From assembly GCA_900756925.1 (NCBI GenBank), contig CAAELX010000044.1, forward strand, positions 17,122 through 81,121: a stretch of 64,000 nt of DNA, given 5' to 3'. The notes under the pieces are model-generated. The model had not been told where the DNA came from. It made no database searches and saw only the letters and a program-made list of their open reading frames with translations. Shown here piece by piece: positions 43,617 to 52,800 of this stretch. This stretch comes from an uncultured Roseburia sp. (GTDB lineage: Bacteria > Bacillota > Clostridia > Lachnospirales > Lachnospiraceae). The number at the start of each line of letters is the position of its first letter. Within the stretch, counting starts at the first letter, position 1. The position numbers and the translations under genes were made by a program.

Positions 43617-44578
43617 AAATCGTTTTTTTAGATGCAAAATCAGTAGGAGACGACATTGATCTGTCAGAATTTGACCGGATCGGGGAAATGATAAAATATG
43701 ATTTCTCTACAGAAGAAGAAGCGAGAGAGCGAACCAGGGAAGCGGATGTACTGATCACGAACAAGATGCCGGTCAATGAGAGCACAATCGGAGAAGCAGA
43801 ACATCTGAAGTTAGTCTGCCTGACTGCAACCGGAACGAATAACCTGGACAAACAGTATCTGGCAGGGCGTGGGATAGCATGGAGAAATGTAGCAGGCTAT
43901 TCCACGGAATCTGTTGCACAGCATACCTTTGCAATGCTCTTTTATTTGATGGAGAAGCTGCGGTACTATGATGACTATGTAAAGACAGAGAAGTACGTCA
44001 ATGATACGGTCTTTACTCATTTTTCCAATGTATTCCATGAACTCTGCGGTATGACGTGGGGAATCATCGGTCTTGGCAATATCGGAAGAAGAGTGGCAGA
44101 TCTTGCAAAGATGTTCGGCTGCCATGTAGTTTATTACTCCACCTCCGGAAAACATGACCAGGAGGGTTATGAGCGTGTTGACCTGGATACACTGTTAAAA
44201 ATATCGGATGTGGTATCTGTTCATGCGCCACTGGATGAAAATACGAAAGATCTGATGAATGCAGATGCTTTTGCAAAGATGAAAAAGAATGCTATTTTCT
44301 TAAATCTCGGAAGAGGACCGATCGTTGTGGAGCAGGCACTTGCAGATGCTCTGGAAAACGGGCAGATTGCAGCAGCAGGGCTTGATGTGCTTGCCGCCGA
44401 ACCGATGCGGGAGGACAATCCGCTGCGCCTGATCAAGGACAGCGAAAAGCTTCTGATTACACCGCACATCGGCTGGGCAAGCGTGGAGGCGCGCACGAGG
44501 CTGATGCATACGATCGTGGGACAGATCCGGGAGTTTTTTGAGAAGACAGAGGCAGTGGTGAGAGTGACTGTGGAATAA
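43613..44578 (+). CDS. D-2-hydroxyacid dehydrogenase
   Basis: 321 residues. The NAD-binding Rossmann motif is GIIGLGNIGRRVADLA. Catalytic residues are Arg in the segment after NLGRGPIV, Glu in LDVLAAEP, and His in TPHIGWAS. It is of the GyaR/HprA type, reducing 2-keto acids such as glyoxylate or hydroxypyruvate. It is translationally coupled to the patatin-like gene. The stop codon directly abuts the stop codon of the opposing SDR gene with no intervening base. Confidence 0.93.
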   Translation: MKIVFLDAKSVGDDIDLSEFDRIGEMIKYDFSTEEEARERTREADVLITNKMPVNESTIGEAEHLKLVCLTATGTNNLDKQYLAGRGIAWRNVAGYSTESVAQHTFAMLFYLMEKLRYYDDYVKTEKYVNDTVFTHFSNVFHELCGMTWGIIGLGNIGRRVADLAKMFGCHVVYYSTSGKHDQEGYERVDLDTLLKISDVVSVHAPLDENTKDLMNADAFAKMKKNAIFLNLGRGPIVVEQALADALENGQIAAAGLDVLAAEPMREDNPLRLIKDSEKLLITPHIGWASVEARTRLMHTIVGQIREFFEKTEAVVRVTVE

Positions 44579-45349
44579 TTACCGGCACATTGCGCCCCCG
44601 TCAATCACAAAGTCCTGCCCGGTGACAAACCGTGCAGCATCTGAAGCAAGATAAAGAGCGCAGCAGGCGATATCCTCCACTTCGCCCAAAAGGCCGAGTG
44701 GAGAGTCTGCGCGCATTTTTGCTTCCTGCTCGGGCATCTCGCGGACGTGGGCTGTCATTTCGGTGACGATAAAGCCTGGATAAATCGTGTTGACGCGGAT
44801 CTTTTGGTCACCAAGGCGGTAAGCCAGTGTCTTGGAGAGACTTTTGATGGCACCCTTGGCTGCAGAGTAGACGATCGGTCCACTTGCGCGTAAAGCTGCC
44901 AGGGAAGCAATATTAATGATAGAGCCGACGCCGTTTTTGGCACATTCCGGATAAGCATACTTGATGCAGTAAAAGGTAGAATCGAAGTCCATCTGCATGG
45001 TATGGGTAAAGTTTTCTGTGGAAAATTCTTCTGTGAGATTTCCGTGTGCCCCTCTGCCCCCGGCGCTGTTGATCAGAATGTCCAGCCGGCCGAACTGCTT
45101 CATGCAGGCTTCTACCGTAAGCCGGCAGTTTTCTTCCAGCATAAGATCGGCAGAATGGCAGGCACAGATGCCGCCAACAGCCTCAATTTCCCGCTGTACC
45201 TCTAATAATTTCTCCATACGTCGGCCGACAATCATGACGGAAGCACCGGCCTGTGCAAGTGCGATGGCACATCCTTTTCCAATTCCGGTACCGCCGCCGG
45301 TGATTAAGGCAACACGTCCTGTCAGATCAAATTTATTCAGAATACTCAT
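44579..45349 (-). CDS. SDR family NAD(P)-dependent oxidoreductase
   Basis: 256 residues, classical short-chain dehydrogenase. The cofactor motif is TGGGTGIGKG, followed by INSAGG, Ser in NIASLAALRAS and YSAAK (catalytic Tyr-X3-Lys), then the C-terminal FVIDGG. The substrate is unknown. Its start overlaps the stop of the VOC gene (ATGA), so the two form one coupled operon under the divergent TetR regulator. Confidence 0.93.
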   Translation of the reverse strand: MSILNKFDLTGRVALITGGGTGIGKGCAIALAQAGASVMIVGRRMEKLLEVQREIEAVGGICACHSADLMLEENCRLTVEACMKQFGRLDILINSAGGRGAHGNLTEEFSTENFTHTMQMDFDSTFYCIKYAYPECAKNGVGSIINIASLAALRASGPIVYSAAKGAIKSLSKTLAYRLGDQKIRVNTIYPGFIVTEMTAHVREMPEQEAKMRADSPLGLLGEVEDIACCALYLASDAARFVTGQDFVIDGGAMCR

Positions 45350-45831
45350 GGCCGTTTGATCTCCCCCTCATGTAATTCAATCATAACTCCTTCAGGTCCG
45401 CGGAAGTAGGTAAATTTAAAACCGGGGATATGACTGCTTTCCACAATTGGATTCATCAGTTCATAGCCTAAGGCCTGGATCTTTGCAACGACAGCCTCAA
45501 TATCATCCACACGGAGCATAAAGTGCATGGAACCAAGGTCATTATGATCCATTGGCGGACATGGTCTTGCAGGCGGATCGACATACTGGTGGATCTCAAG
45601 ATCAATGCCGCCTTCCCCATGCAGCATCAGACAGTGCATGAGCTGGTTTGTACAACCGGACAGCCCCTGAGCCGGTTGAATCTGGTTGCGTGCTTCAAAA
45701 ACGACTTTCATTCCAAGGGTGTCACAGAACAGGCGAAGGCATTCATCAATGTCGTGTACCATTATGCCAACCTGGAAAACGCCTTTTGCGTATCCTTTTT
45801 TTGAAGTGAGTGTAGTGTTATTCTCTGTCAT
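45346..45831 (-). CDS. VOC family (glyoxalase-like) protein
   Basis: 161 residues with two beta-alpha-beta-beta-beta modules (FQVGIMVHDIDECLRLFCDTLGM and HFMLRVDDIEAVVAKIQALG). The possible metal ligands are His, Glu and a terminal Glu in VMIELHEG. It could be an isomerase, epimerase or dioxygenase-like enzyme working with the SDR enzyme on a common small molecule. AGGAGG-type site precedes the start. Confidence 0.88.
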   Translation of the reverse strand: MTENNTTLTSKKGYAKGVFQVGIMVHDIDECLRLFCDTLGMKVVFEARNQIQPAQGLSGCTNQLMHCLMLHGEGGIDLEIHQYVDPPARPCPPMDHNDLGSMHFMLRVDDIEAVVAKIQALGYELMNPIVESSHIPGFKFTYFRGPEGVMIELHEGEIKRP

Positions 45832-45866
45832 AAAATCCTCCTTATTATGGCAAATAATTTTTCATT

Positions 45867-45951
45867 TATGCCAATGAAAAGTTCACAAAATTTGATTTTT
45901 CATCGTTACATTACAATATAACTTGAAAAATAATTGGCATAACTATATGAT
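45867..45951. promoter_or_regulatory. Divergent promoter region with TATGCCAAT operators, TetR gene
   Basis: TTGAAA (45923-45928), 17 bases, TATGAT (45946-45951) drives the TetR gene. ATTGGCATA (45933-45941) lies in the spacer and its complement TATGCCAAT at 45867-45875. A related TATGGCAAATAATTTTTC is at 45847. These are likely TetR sites controlling both directions. Confidence 0.6.
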
Positions 45952-46010
45952 AGAATTTGTGAAATAGATTTTCAACAAACAGATAGAGTGGAAAGTGTCG
46001 TGTTAATAAA

Positions 46011-46592
46011 ATGAACCGTGCCAAGAATAACAGGTATCAGGAGACAGAAAATAGGATCAAGAGCAGCCTGCTTACACTGCTTGAGATGAACAGAGTGGAA
46101 AAGATAACAATCAAACAGGTCTGTGCAGGAGCAGGAATCCACAGGTCATCTTTTTATCTTCACTTTACAGATATTTATGAGGTGCTGGTGAAAATCGAAA
46201 ATGAATTTTCACAGAAGCTTTTACAGATATTTATGAAATATATTGACGCAAATGGAATAGACCGGGCACTTGTGCAGGCGATTTTTGAATTTGTAAAAGA
46301 AAATGAAGCGTTTTACCGGACATTTCTGGCAGGAAATACAGAAATTTCGGTTTTTAAACTTGCGGAAAAGTCAAATCTTACAGAAGTGATGCCAAAGATA
46401 AGGGAAAGAACAGGATTGCATCTTTATGCAGGTATGGATCTGCACATGGTTTTTTTTGCAAAAGGACTGGAGGGAGTCATCCGGAAATGGGTGGAAAACG
46501 GATGCAGGATCAGCCCGGAGACTATGACTGAAATGGTCTGTGAAGAGTATGACAGAAGAAAGCTGACAGTTCCGGGAGCAGAACCGTTATAG
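46011..46592 (+). CDS. TetR/AcrR family regulator
   Basis: 193 residues. N-terminal HTH about 30-55 (KITIKQVCAGAGIHRSSFYLHFTDIYEVL), followed by an all-helical ligand domain with the C-terminal pattern of the TetR_C_8-like group (FYRTFLAGN, EGVIRKWVENG). It is divergent from the VOC-SDR operon, which it probably represses. The ribosome binding site is weak (GTCGTGTTAATAAA). Confidence 0.9.
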   Translation: MNRAKNNRYQETENRIKSSLLTLLEMNRVEKITIKQVCAGAGIHRSSFYLHFTDIYEVLVKIENEFSQKLLQIFMKYIDANGIDRALVQAIFEFVKENEAFYRTFLAGNTEISVFKLAEKSNLTEVMPKIRERTGLHLYAGMDLHMVFFAKGLEGVIRKWVENGCRISPETMTEMVCEEYDRRKLTVPGAEPL

Positions 46593-46740
46593 AAAACTGA
46601 AAAAGGGAGTTGCAAAAGCGAAGAAAGAACGCTAATATAGATTTTAAAATAGTAAAGCAATGCAGTGCCGGACGTAAAAATTTCCAAAACAACAGAAAAA
46701 GTAAGAAATAGGGAAAAAGCCCGGCAGAAAGGTGGAAAAC

Positions 46741-47346
46741 ATGGATATGAATATTGTATGCCTGGACTTAGAGGGGGTATTAGTGCCGGAGATCTGGATC
46801 GCATTTGCGGAGGAAACAGGAATCCCGGAGCTTAAGAGAACAACGAGAGATGAACCGGATTATGATAAACTGATGAAGTACAGACTTGCAATTTTAAAAG
46901 AACACGGACTCGGATTAAAAGAAATCCAGGAGACCATCGAAAAGATAGACCCGATGCCGGGTGCAAAAGAGTTTTTAGATGAACTGCGCAGCATGACACA
47001 GGTTATCATTATCAGTGATACATTTACGCAGTTTGCAGCGCCTCTGATGAAGAAGCTCGGTTATCCGACCATTTTCTGCAATTCCCTTGAGGTGGCAGAG
47101 AACGGTGAGATCACAGGCTTTAAAATGCGTGTGGAACAGTCTAAGCTTACGACGGTAAAGGCTTTGCAGTCCATCGGCTTCCAGACGATCGCAAGCGGCG
47201 ACAGCCACAACGATCTTGGTATGATCCGTGCGAGCAAGGCAGGATTTCTGTTTAAGAGTACTGAGCAGATCCAGAAGGACAATCCAGACCTGCCGGCTTA
47301 TGAGACTTACGAGGAACTGATGGCGGCGATTAAGAAAGCATTATAA
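46741..47346 (+). CDS. thrH: Phosphoserine phosphatase / homoserine phosphotransferase, ThrH type
   Basis: 201 residues. HAD motif I is CLDLEGVLVPE; the Glu in place of the second Gly/Asp position is characteristic of ThrH. Motif II is IIISDTFTQF and motif IV ASGDSHNDLGM. Pseudomonas ThrH dephosphorylates phosphoserine and can transfer phosphate to homoserine. ATG 46741 with AAAGGTGG just before it is preferred to GTG 46732. The last 17 bases overlap the convergent M20 peptidase gene. Confidence 0.9.
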   Translation: MDMNIVCLDLEGVLVPEIWIAFAEETGIPELKRTTRDEPDYDKLMKYRLAILKEHGLGLKEIQETIEKIDPMPGAKEFLDELRSMTQVIIISDTFTQFAAPLMKKLGYPTIFCNSLEVAENGEITGFKMRVEQSKLTTVKALQSIGFQTIASGDSHNDLGMIRASKAGFLFKSTEQIQKDNPDLPAYETYEELMAAIKKAL

Positions 47347-48490
47347 TTGTAGCAACTAACTTCTTGCACTGCGGTAACAGCGAGGAAGGAATCGCATATT
47401 CTTCTACGGAATGAGCTTCACCACCCCAGATGCCAAGGCTGCACAGGGCTGGGATACCGATGCTCGTGACGAAAGCGCTGTCAGAGCAGCCACCTTGCTC
47501 AATTCCTTCCGGTACCGGTTCACCGAGCAGTCTGCAACTTTCCTGATAGAGAGCAAGTAGATTACGGGCACCGTTTACCGGTTCCATGGCAGGATAATAA
47601 CCATTCTGCTCCATCGTGCAGCTTGTTCCAGGAACGGTTACATGCTTACAGAGTCTTTCGAGAAATTCGATGGCTTCTTCATACTGTGCATTGGTGGAAT
47701 AGCGCAGACCGATAGAAAATTCACAGTAGTCCGGAATGACATTGGCACCACTGCCACCTGAGATACGTCCGCAGTTGAAGGTCAGACGACCGTAAGAGGA
47801 GCGATCCTCAATCTCTGTGATCATATGTGCAGCCTGCAAGATCGCACTGGCACCGTTCTGCGGATCTTTTCCTGCGTGGGCGGCTTTGCCGGTTACCCGG
47901 ATGCGGATGATCGCACCGCCTTTCCGGCGCATTGTGACTTCCCCGTTTGTACCGCCGGATTCCAGGTTAAAAGCGGCTTCGCAGCCGACGGCATACTGAC
48001 GGACGAGATTCCCTGCTTCTCCAAGAGAGAACGCGTGTGCCACTTCCTCATCGCCGGTGAGCACCAGCCTGACCTGACGGTCTTCGTAGCCGATAGCATT
48101 TAAGGCGCGGAGTGCGAAGAGGGCAACTACATCACCACCCTTCATATCGTAAACACCGGGACCATAGATGCGGTCGCCGCGCACAAGAAAAGGGTCACTG
48201 CCGAATTTTCCGACCGGATGGACCGTATCCATATGACCGAGCAGCAGGATCGGTTTCTTATCCTGCGATTTTGTCCAGGCGGCAAAAGTAGGACCGGCAT
48301 CCGGGAAGTGATGGATCTGACGCTCCATTCCGAGCGCATCACAGTAAGTATCCAGATGTGCGGCAATTTTTTCTACCGCATCCTTGTCTGAGGAGGGGCT
48401 TTCGATGGAAACGAGATGCTTAAGAAGCTCCATCATACCGGATTCATTTTTATCAAGGTAAGAAAATGCCTGTTCGATTCTGTTGTCCAT
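47330..48490 (-). CDS. M20 family metallopeptidase (ArgE/DapE/CPG2-like)
   Basis: 386 residues. Metal ligands are visible in LLGHMDTVHP, YGPGVYDMKGG, LTGDEEV and the C-terminal SLGIWGGEAHSVEEY. A dimerisation lid domain lies about 180-295 (GKAAHAGKDPQNGASAI). It resembles carboxypeptidase G2, cutting N-acyl amino acids or peptides; the exact substrate is unclear. It lies 26 bases downstream of the regulator gene on the same strand and faces away from a second peptidase/transporter pair. Confidence 0.92.
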   Translation of the reverse strand: MDNRIEQAFSYLDKNESGMMELLKHLVSIESPSSDKDAVEKIAAHLDTYCDALGMERQIHHFPDAGPTFAAWTKSQDKKPILLLGHMDTVHPVGKFGSDPFLVRGDRIYGPGVYDMKGGDVVALFALRALNAIGYEDRQVRLVLTGDEEVAHAFSLGEAGNLVRQYAVGCEAAFNLESGGTNGEVTMRRKGGAIIRIRVTGKAAHAGKDPQNGASAILQAAHMITEIEDRSSYGRLTFNCGRISGGSGANVIPDYCEFSIGLRYSTNAQYEEAIEFLERLCKHVTVPGTSCTMEQNGYYPAMEPVNGARNLLALYQESCRLLGEPVPEGIEQGGCSDSAFVTSIGIPALCSLGIWGGEAHSVEEYAIPSSLLPQCKKLVATIIMLS

Positions 48491-48516
48491 AACTGATTCT
48501 CCATTTCTGTTTCATT

Positions 48517-49803
48517 TTACAAAGTGATTTTCATAATACGGGCCGGGCGTCCTTTGCCATGGCTGACCTTACCGATGGTTGTGACACAGTTCTCCTGTTC
48601 TAACCGTAAGATCAGGCGGTTAGCACTTCGCTCTGTAATCCCCATTCCGGCGGCTAACTGTGCGGAAGTGACCTGGTGGTCAAACTGTTTTAAAAGCTCC
48701 TGCAGCTTTGCATAGGTGTTGCTGCTGATATGCAGGTGCCGCAGCAGATAGGCAGTGTGGTCGGCCGGAGGATTTGTTTTGATTTCTTCGAGGTTTTGCT
48801 CATCCTCGGCGATATAATTCATGCCGGAGTGGTCGGCAATCGAATGGTTTAATGCCATGGAGGCGCGGGATTTGGCCTCCAGAGGCGAATCACCATAGCC
48901 GATACCGATCCAGAGACGGTTGTGCGGCGTCTGTTGTCCGTGAGAGAGAAGCTTCTGGTATTCCCCGTTCTGGATAAATTCCCGCATGAGAACCTGGCGG
49001 GAAGAAAGAATATAAAAAATGGAAGCACCATCCGAGAAAGCAGCTGCTCCCATGCGGTGCGCGATGGAATAGATCATCTCGCGCATCTCATTCTGGTAGT
49101 GAATTTTTTCCCACTCGCGGAGGGAGAGATCGGTCTCCTGATCGAAAGAGTAGTCGAAATAAATCTGGACAGCGGCATTCTGTCCCCGGTTTTCCCGGGT
49201 TGTATTCTCAAGAAACTGAAGGTGGTAGATTTCATTAAGGATCGCTTCTTCTGAGACAGAAATACGGATACAGGGAATCCCCTGTTCACACAGCGTCCGA
49301 TATGTTTTTTCCATATTAGTAAAACAGATTTTAGCACCCTCGTGGCTGTAATTGTAACGGTGAAACTTTGCCAGGGAATTCTGATAATCATTCTGATCCG
49401 GGGAGGAACCATGGGCGGTGAGGATACGGACATCCCGCATGCCGATTTCTTCGAGTGTCTCCCGGACGAAGGATTCCTCATACATGTCGATGCTGATCAC
49501 ATCCGGGACACAGGCATAGCGGACAAAGGATTCTGCAAACGCCTTTAAGATGGAAGTGCGGTTGTGCGGAATATAAGTCCATGGAATCACTGGATCTAAG
49601 CGGTTCAGTGCATACAGGTAATTGGTGGGACCTGTAAAAATAATTCCATTCAGCTTCATCTCCTGAAATTCTAAAGCAGCTTCCAGACCATATTGGTAAT
49701 TGTCAGAACGTCTGTAAATGACTTCCAGATTGGGAGTACGCTTTTCCAATGTCTGCTGAATCCTGTCGCAGATATGTTCTGATCCGGTCACTCCGATTTT
49801 CAT
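48517..49803 (-). CDS. Unfamiliar transcriptional regulator, three-part architecture
   Basis: 428 residues. Residues 1-150 resemble a PrpR/periplasmic-binding-like sensor (MKIGVTGSEHICDRIQQTL). The middle part (about 215-335) looks like a degenerate nucleotide-cyclase/GGDEF fold (AAVQIYFDYSF, WIGIGYGDSPLEAKSRASMAL) without a GGDEF motif. The C-terminus is a winged helix (QVTSAQLAAGMGITERSANRLILRLEQENCV). I cannot name the family. It probably controls the divergent PepT-like/transporter pair and its own operon with the M20 peptidase. AAAGGA precedes the ATG. Confidence 0.75.
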   Translation of the reverse strand: MKIGVTGSEHICDRIQQTLEKRTPNLEVIYRRSDNYQYGLEAALEFQEMKLNGIIFTGPTNYLYALNRLDPVIPWTYIPHNRTSILKAFAESFVRYACVPDVISIDMYEESFVRETLEEIGMRDVRILTAHGSSPDQNDYQNSLAKFHRYNYSHEGAKICFTNMEKTYRTLCEQGIPCIRISVSEEAILNEIYHLQFLENTTRENRGQNAAVQIYFDYSFDQETDLSLREWEKIHYQNEMREMIYSIAHRMGAAAFSDGASIFYILSSRQVLMREFIQNGEYQKLLSHGQQTPHNRLWIGIGYGDSPLEAKSRASMALNHSIADHSGMNYIAEDEQNLEEIKTNPPADHTAYLLRHLHISSNTYAKLQELLKQFDHQVTSAQLAAGMGITERSANRLILRLEQENCVTTIGKVSHGKGRPARIMKITL

Positions 49804-49844
49804 AGCATCATCCTTTCTCGATCTTATTTAAGGACATAAAAAAT

Positions 49845-49859
49845 AATTATGGCATAATT
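49845..49859. promoter_or_regulatory. Candidate operator between divergent peptidase operons
   Basis: Perfect dyad AATTATG-G-CATAATT midway between the regulator gene and the PepT-like gene. TTTAAGGACA and ATTAAGGACG flank it as near-direct repeats at about 49827 and 49868. Confidence 0.5.
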
Positions 49860-49929
49860 TTACACCTATTAAGGACGGAAAGCAAATGATATGATAGGCA
49901 AATCAGAAAGAAAGGGAAAAAGACTGAAA

Positions 49930-51051
49930 ATGGAGAGCAGCAGGAATAAAGAACGTATGTATAAGGAACTGGTTGAACTGATGCAGATCGATGTGTCAAG
50001 CGGGCAGGAAGCCGAACTGGCAGAGTATCTGGTGGAAAAACTTGAAAAAATGGGATTTTCTGTGACGAGGGATGAAGCAGGAGAAACTTTTGGCGGAGTG
50101 TGTGGAAATGTATTTGCAGTCCGGGAAGGAGAGCGGGGAGAAACGGTATGTTTCTGTTCTCATATGGACCGGGTACCGGGAGGAATCGGAATCAGACCGG
50201 TTGAGGAGAATGGAATTTTAAAATCTTCCGGAGATACCATCTTAGCGGCAGATGACCTGTCAGGAGTAGCTGCGATCCTGGAGGGTGTGAGGCAGGCGAT
50301 CGAATCCGGGGAGAAGCTTCCAAAACTGGAACTCCTTTTTACCGTCGGAGAGGAAGCAGGATTGTATGGCGCGAAGGCGTTCGATCTTCGGAAATTAGAG
50401 TCTAAAATGATCTATGTGCTGGACTCCCCTGGACGGATCGGAAGAATCGTAAACGGAGCGCCGGGGCGGGCACTTTTGGAGGCACAGGTCTTCGGCAAGG
50501 CAGCCCATGCGGGAAATGAACCGGAGAAAGGCATCGACGCAGCAAAAATTATGGCAGAAATGCTTGCAACCATGAAGACCGGAAGACTGGATGAGAATAC
50601 AACATCTAATTTCTCCAACCTGTGGACGAAGACGGCAAAGGCAATGAATGTAGTCTGTGACCATGCAATTCTCCGCGGTGAGATGCGGAGCAGATCGGGA
50701 GAGAAGCTTGACCAATATGAGGCATATTTTAAGGCACATTGCCAGGAGATTGCAGAAAAACGCGGAGCGAAAGTGGAGTTTATGAGGGAAAACACATTCC
50801 TTCCATTTTATGTCCCGGAAGAAGCCAGAATCATCAGGATTGCCAGAAAAGCACTGGAAGATATGGGCATCGAGGTGCAGATCAACGCCGGAGGCGGCGG
50901 TATGGATGCGAATATTTTTAACCAGCAGGGAGTGGAATGTGTCGGTATTGCAACAGGATATTTCAAGAATCATACAACGGAAGAATACCTGCATCTGGAT
51001 GATTTCTATCGCTCCGGGGAGCTTGTAGCACGCATTATCGCAAAAATCTGA
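49930..51051 (+). CDS. M20 peptidase, PepT-like (tripeptidase type)
   Basis: 373 residues from ATG 49930; an upstream ATG at 49891 would add 13, and neither site is ideally spaced. Metal-binding segments: CFCSHMDRVPG, ILAADDLSGVAAI, FTVGEEAGLYGA, LDSPGRIGR and a late GYFKNHTTEEYLHLDD with His. A lid domain is in the middle (KAAHAGNEPEKGIDAAKI). It removes N-terminal residues from short peptides in the cytoplasm. The membrane transporter gene follows by 25 bases, indicating coupled uptake and hydrolysis. Confidence 0.9.
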   Translation: MESSRNKERMYKELVELMQIDVSSGQEAELAEYLVEKLEKMGFSVTRDEAGETFGGVCGNVFAVREGERGETVCFCSHMDRVPGGIGIRPVEENGILKSSGDTILAADDLSGVAAILEGVRQAIESGEKLPKLELLFTVGEEAGLYGAKAFDLRKLESKMIYVLDSPGRIGRIVNGAPGRALLEAQVFGKAAHAGNEPEKGIDAAKIMAEMLATMKTGRLDENTTSNFSNLWTKTAKAMNVVCDHAILRGEMRSRSGEKLDQYEAYFKAHCQEIAEKRGAKVEFMRENTFLPFYVPEEARIIRIARKALEDMGIEVQINAGGGGMDANIFNQQGVECVGIATGYFKNHTTEEYLHLDDFYRSGELVARIIAKI

Positions 51052-51076
51052 AACACACAATAAGAGGAGAGAGAAA

Positions 51077-52264
51077 ATGGCAGATATATTAGCGAATAAT
51101 TCAATATTTTTTTACTTCATGATTGTTCTGGTACTGTTTGCACTGGGGGATCTTGTAGGAAAAGTGACAAAAGGAAAATTATCAGGCATGATGGTGGTCA
51201 TGCTCCTGTTTCTGGTCGGATTTCTGACAAAGCTGCTTCCGGCGGATGTGATTGACCAGGGAGGTCTGACATCGCTGTCAAAGCTTGCAATCTCAATGGT
51301 GCTGTTCAATATGGGAACGACTTTAAATGTACGCCAACTGATCCGTGAGTGGAAAACGGTATTGATGGCAGCGCTCTGCATGCTGGCATCCTGTATAGTG
51401 ATGCTTTGTGTATCACCAATCATCGGATTTGATACGGTGTTAGTCGGCATGCCGGTTATCAATGGTGCGGCAATGGCAACTTCCCTGATGGCAGGTGCGG
51501 CAGCGGAAAAAGGTCTGACAACAGCGGCAGCGCTCTGTGCCGTCATCTATTCGGTACAGAAATTCGTCGGGGCACCGATTGCATCGGCAATGGGAATCCG
51601 TTATGGGAAGAAATTACTGAAAGCATACCGGGAAAATCCGGCGCAGTTCCAGAACACAGGAAAAGAGAGTGATGGTTCCGCAAAAGTTACTTTCGCAGAG
51701 AAACATAAAGACTGGTATTCTGCAAACGTGATGCTGGCGATTGTGGCAGCAGGTTCCTGGATTGCACATATCCTGGGCGATCTGACACCAATCAACTATA
51801 GCATCTGGGCACTGCTGTTAGGTGTTGTCTGTGTACAGACAGGACTGGTTCAAAACAAGCTGCTTCAGAAATCGAATTCTTATGGTCTTATGATGATCGC
51901 AGTATTTGGTTCCATTATTCCATCCCTGGCAAAAGTTTCTTTAAGTGATCTGGGAACGATGGCATTCCAGACGATCGTCCTGTTCGTGGCAGCCCTGATC
52001 GGTGTTATGCTGGTTGGATGGGTGCTTCCGACATGGAAATTGGTTGGGGACAAAGATCTGGCAGTTGGTATTGGAGTGGAACAGTTCCTCGGATTCCCGA
52101 GCAATGTAGTCATCTGCCGAGAGGTCGGTGAGGCAATCGGTGAGACACCGGAGGAAAAGGCATTTATCGAGGATACGCTGAATGTTCCTTATGTAGTGGG
52201 AGGAATTACGGTTATTACGGTTCTTTCCACACTTCTGGCAGGTTTTGTGATCAATCTGCTGTAA
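51077..52264 (+). CDS. Polytopic membrane transporter, GltS/ESS-like
   Basis: 395 residues with about 10 transmembrane helices and a probable central loop around 175-205 (RENPAQFQNTGKES). The two halves each contain re-entrant-like small-residue segments (NGAAMATSLMAGAAAEKG and the GIGVEQFLGFPSNVV region). This layout suggests a glutamate/citrate-type secondary carrier, but I cannot assign the family with certainty. Being co-transcribed with the PepT-like enzyme and near two more peptidase genes, it probably carries an amino acid, dipeptide or N-acyl amino acid. AGAGGAGAG precedes the ATG. Confidence 0.75.
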   Translation: MADILANNSIFFYFMIVLVLFALGDLVGKVTKGKLSGMMVVMLLFLVGFLTKLLPADVIDQGGLTSLSKLAISMVLFNMGTTLNVRQLIREWKTVLMAALCMLASCIVMLCVSPIIGFDTVLVGMPVINGAAMATSLMAGAAAEKGLTTAAALCAVIYSVQKFVGAPIASAMGIRYGKKLLKAYRENPAQFQNTGKESDGSAKVTFAEKHKDWYSANVMLAIVAAGSWIAHILGDLTPINYSIWALLLGVVCVQTGLVQNKLLQKSNSYGLMMIAVFGSIIPSLAKVSLSDLGTMAFQTIVLFVAALIGVMLVGWVLPTWKLVGDKDLAVGIGVEQFLGFPSNVVICREVGEAIGETPEEKAFIEDTLNVPYVVGGITVITVLSTLLAGFVINLL

Positions 52265-52379
52265 AGATTTATAGATTAATAGGTTCGTTGTTTTTCGGTA
52301 CCGAAGCAGCATCTTTGCTGATGAGACAGGAAGCCAGCCCAGCAGCTATAATAAAAACAGGATGCTGTCTAAAGCCATT

Positions 52380-52640
52380 GTATCTGCAAATGTCACGCAG
52401 GGGTTCTGGCTTTGACAAGAACAAGTTAAAACTTTTATTTGATCTGTTGGAAAACCAGTTTGAGTTTGTGATTGCGTCGAGTGACTACGGCGTGATGAAA
52501 CCAAACTGGTACCTTTTTCAGGCAGAAATTGTGAAGAGTGGGCTGGAAGCAAAGGAGATTTGTTTGCGGTCGATGATCTTATGGAGATTGTAAAGCTGAT
52601 TGAGGAATGCGAAAGAATTAAAAAAATGATTTCTGTAAAT
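52380..52640 (+). pseudogene. Decayed HAD-type hydrolase gene
   Basis: The frame encodes FDLLENQFEFVIASSDYGVMKPNWYLFQAEIVKSGLEAKEI. This is the segment around motif III (Lys in VMKPN) of a HAD-IA hydrolase. It then breaks: the expected motif IV (GD..D) is missing and VDDLMEIVKLIEE, the usual C-terminal helix, continues in another frame. There is no start or ribosome binding site. The gap 52265-52800 otherwise contains repeat copy C. Confidence 0.7.
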
Positions 52641-52688
52641 CTGGTTGCATGTCATCTTAGGGACTCCTATAATAGAGACCAGAATAGC

Positions 52689-52763
52689 CAATTGCGAAAC
52701 TCCAATTTACGCTGTGAAGATTGTGCACAATCAAATATCCATTTTCTGAGAGTTTCGCAATTG
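52689..52763. repeat. GCGAAACTC-family repeat, copy C (75 bases)
   Basis: Perfect 14-base terminal inverted repeats CAATTGCGAAACTC (52689-52702) and GAGTTTCGCAATTG (52750-52763). Flanked by near-direct repeats containing TAGAGACCAGAA (52673 and 52767), which look like a target duplication. A small dyad, GATTGTGCACAATC, is at 52719-52732. Confidence 0.85.
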
Positions 52764-52800
52764 CCTATAGAGACCAGAAAGAAAAAGGAGAACAAAAGCA

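Noticed and set aside
42948..43637. 229-residue minus-strand frame opposite the patatin-like gene
   Set aside because: Shadow of a well-supported gene with intact catalytic motifs.
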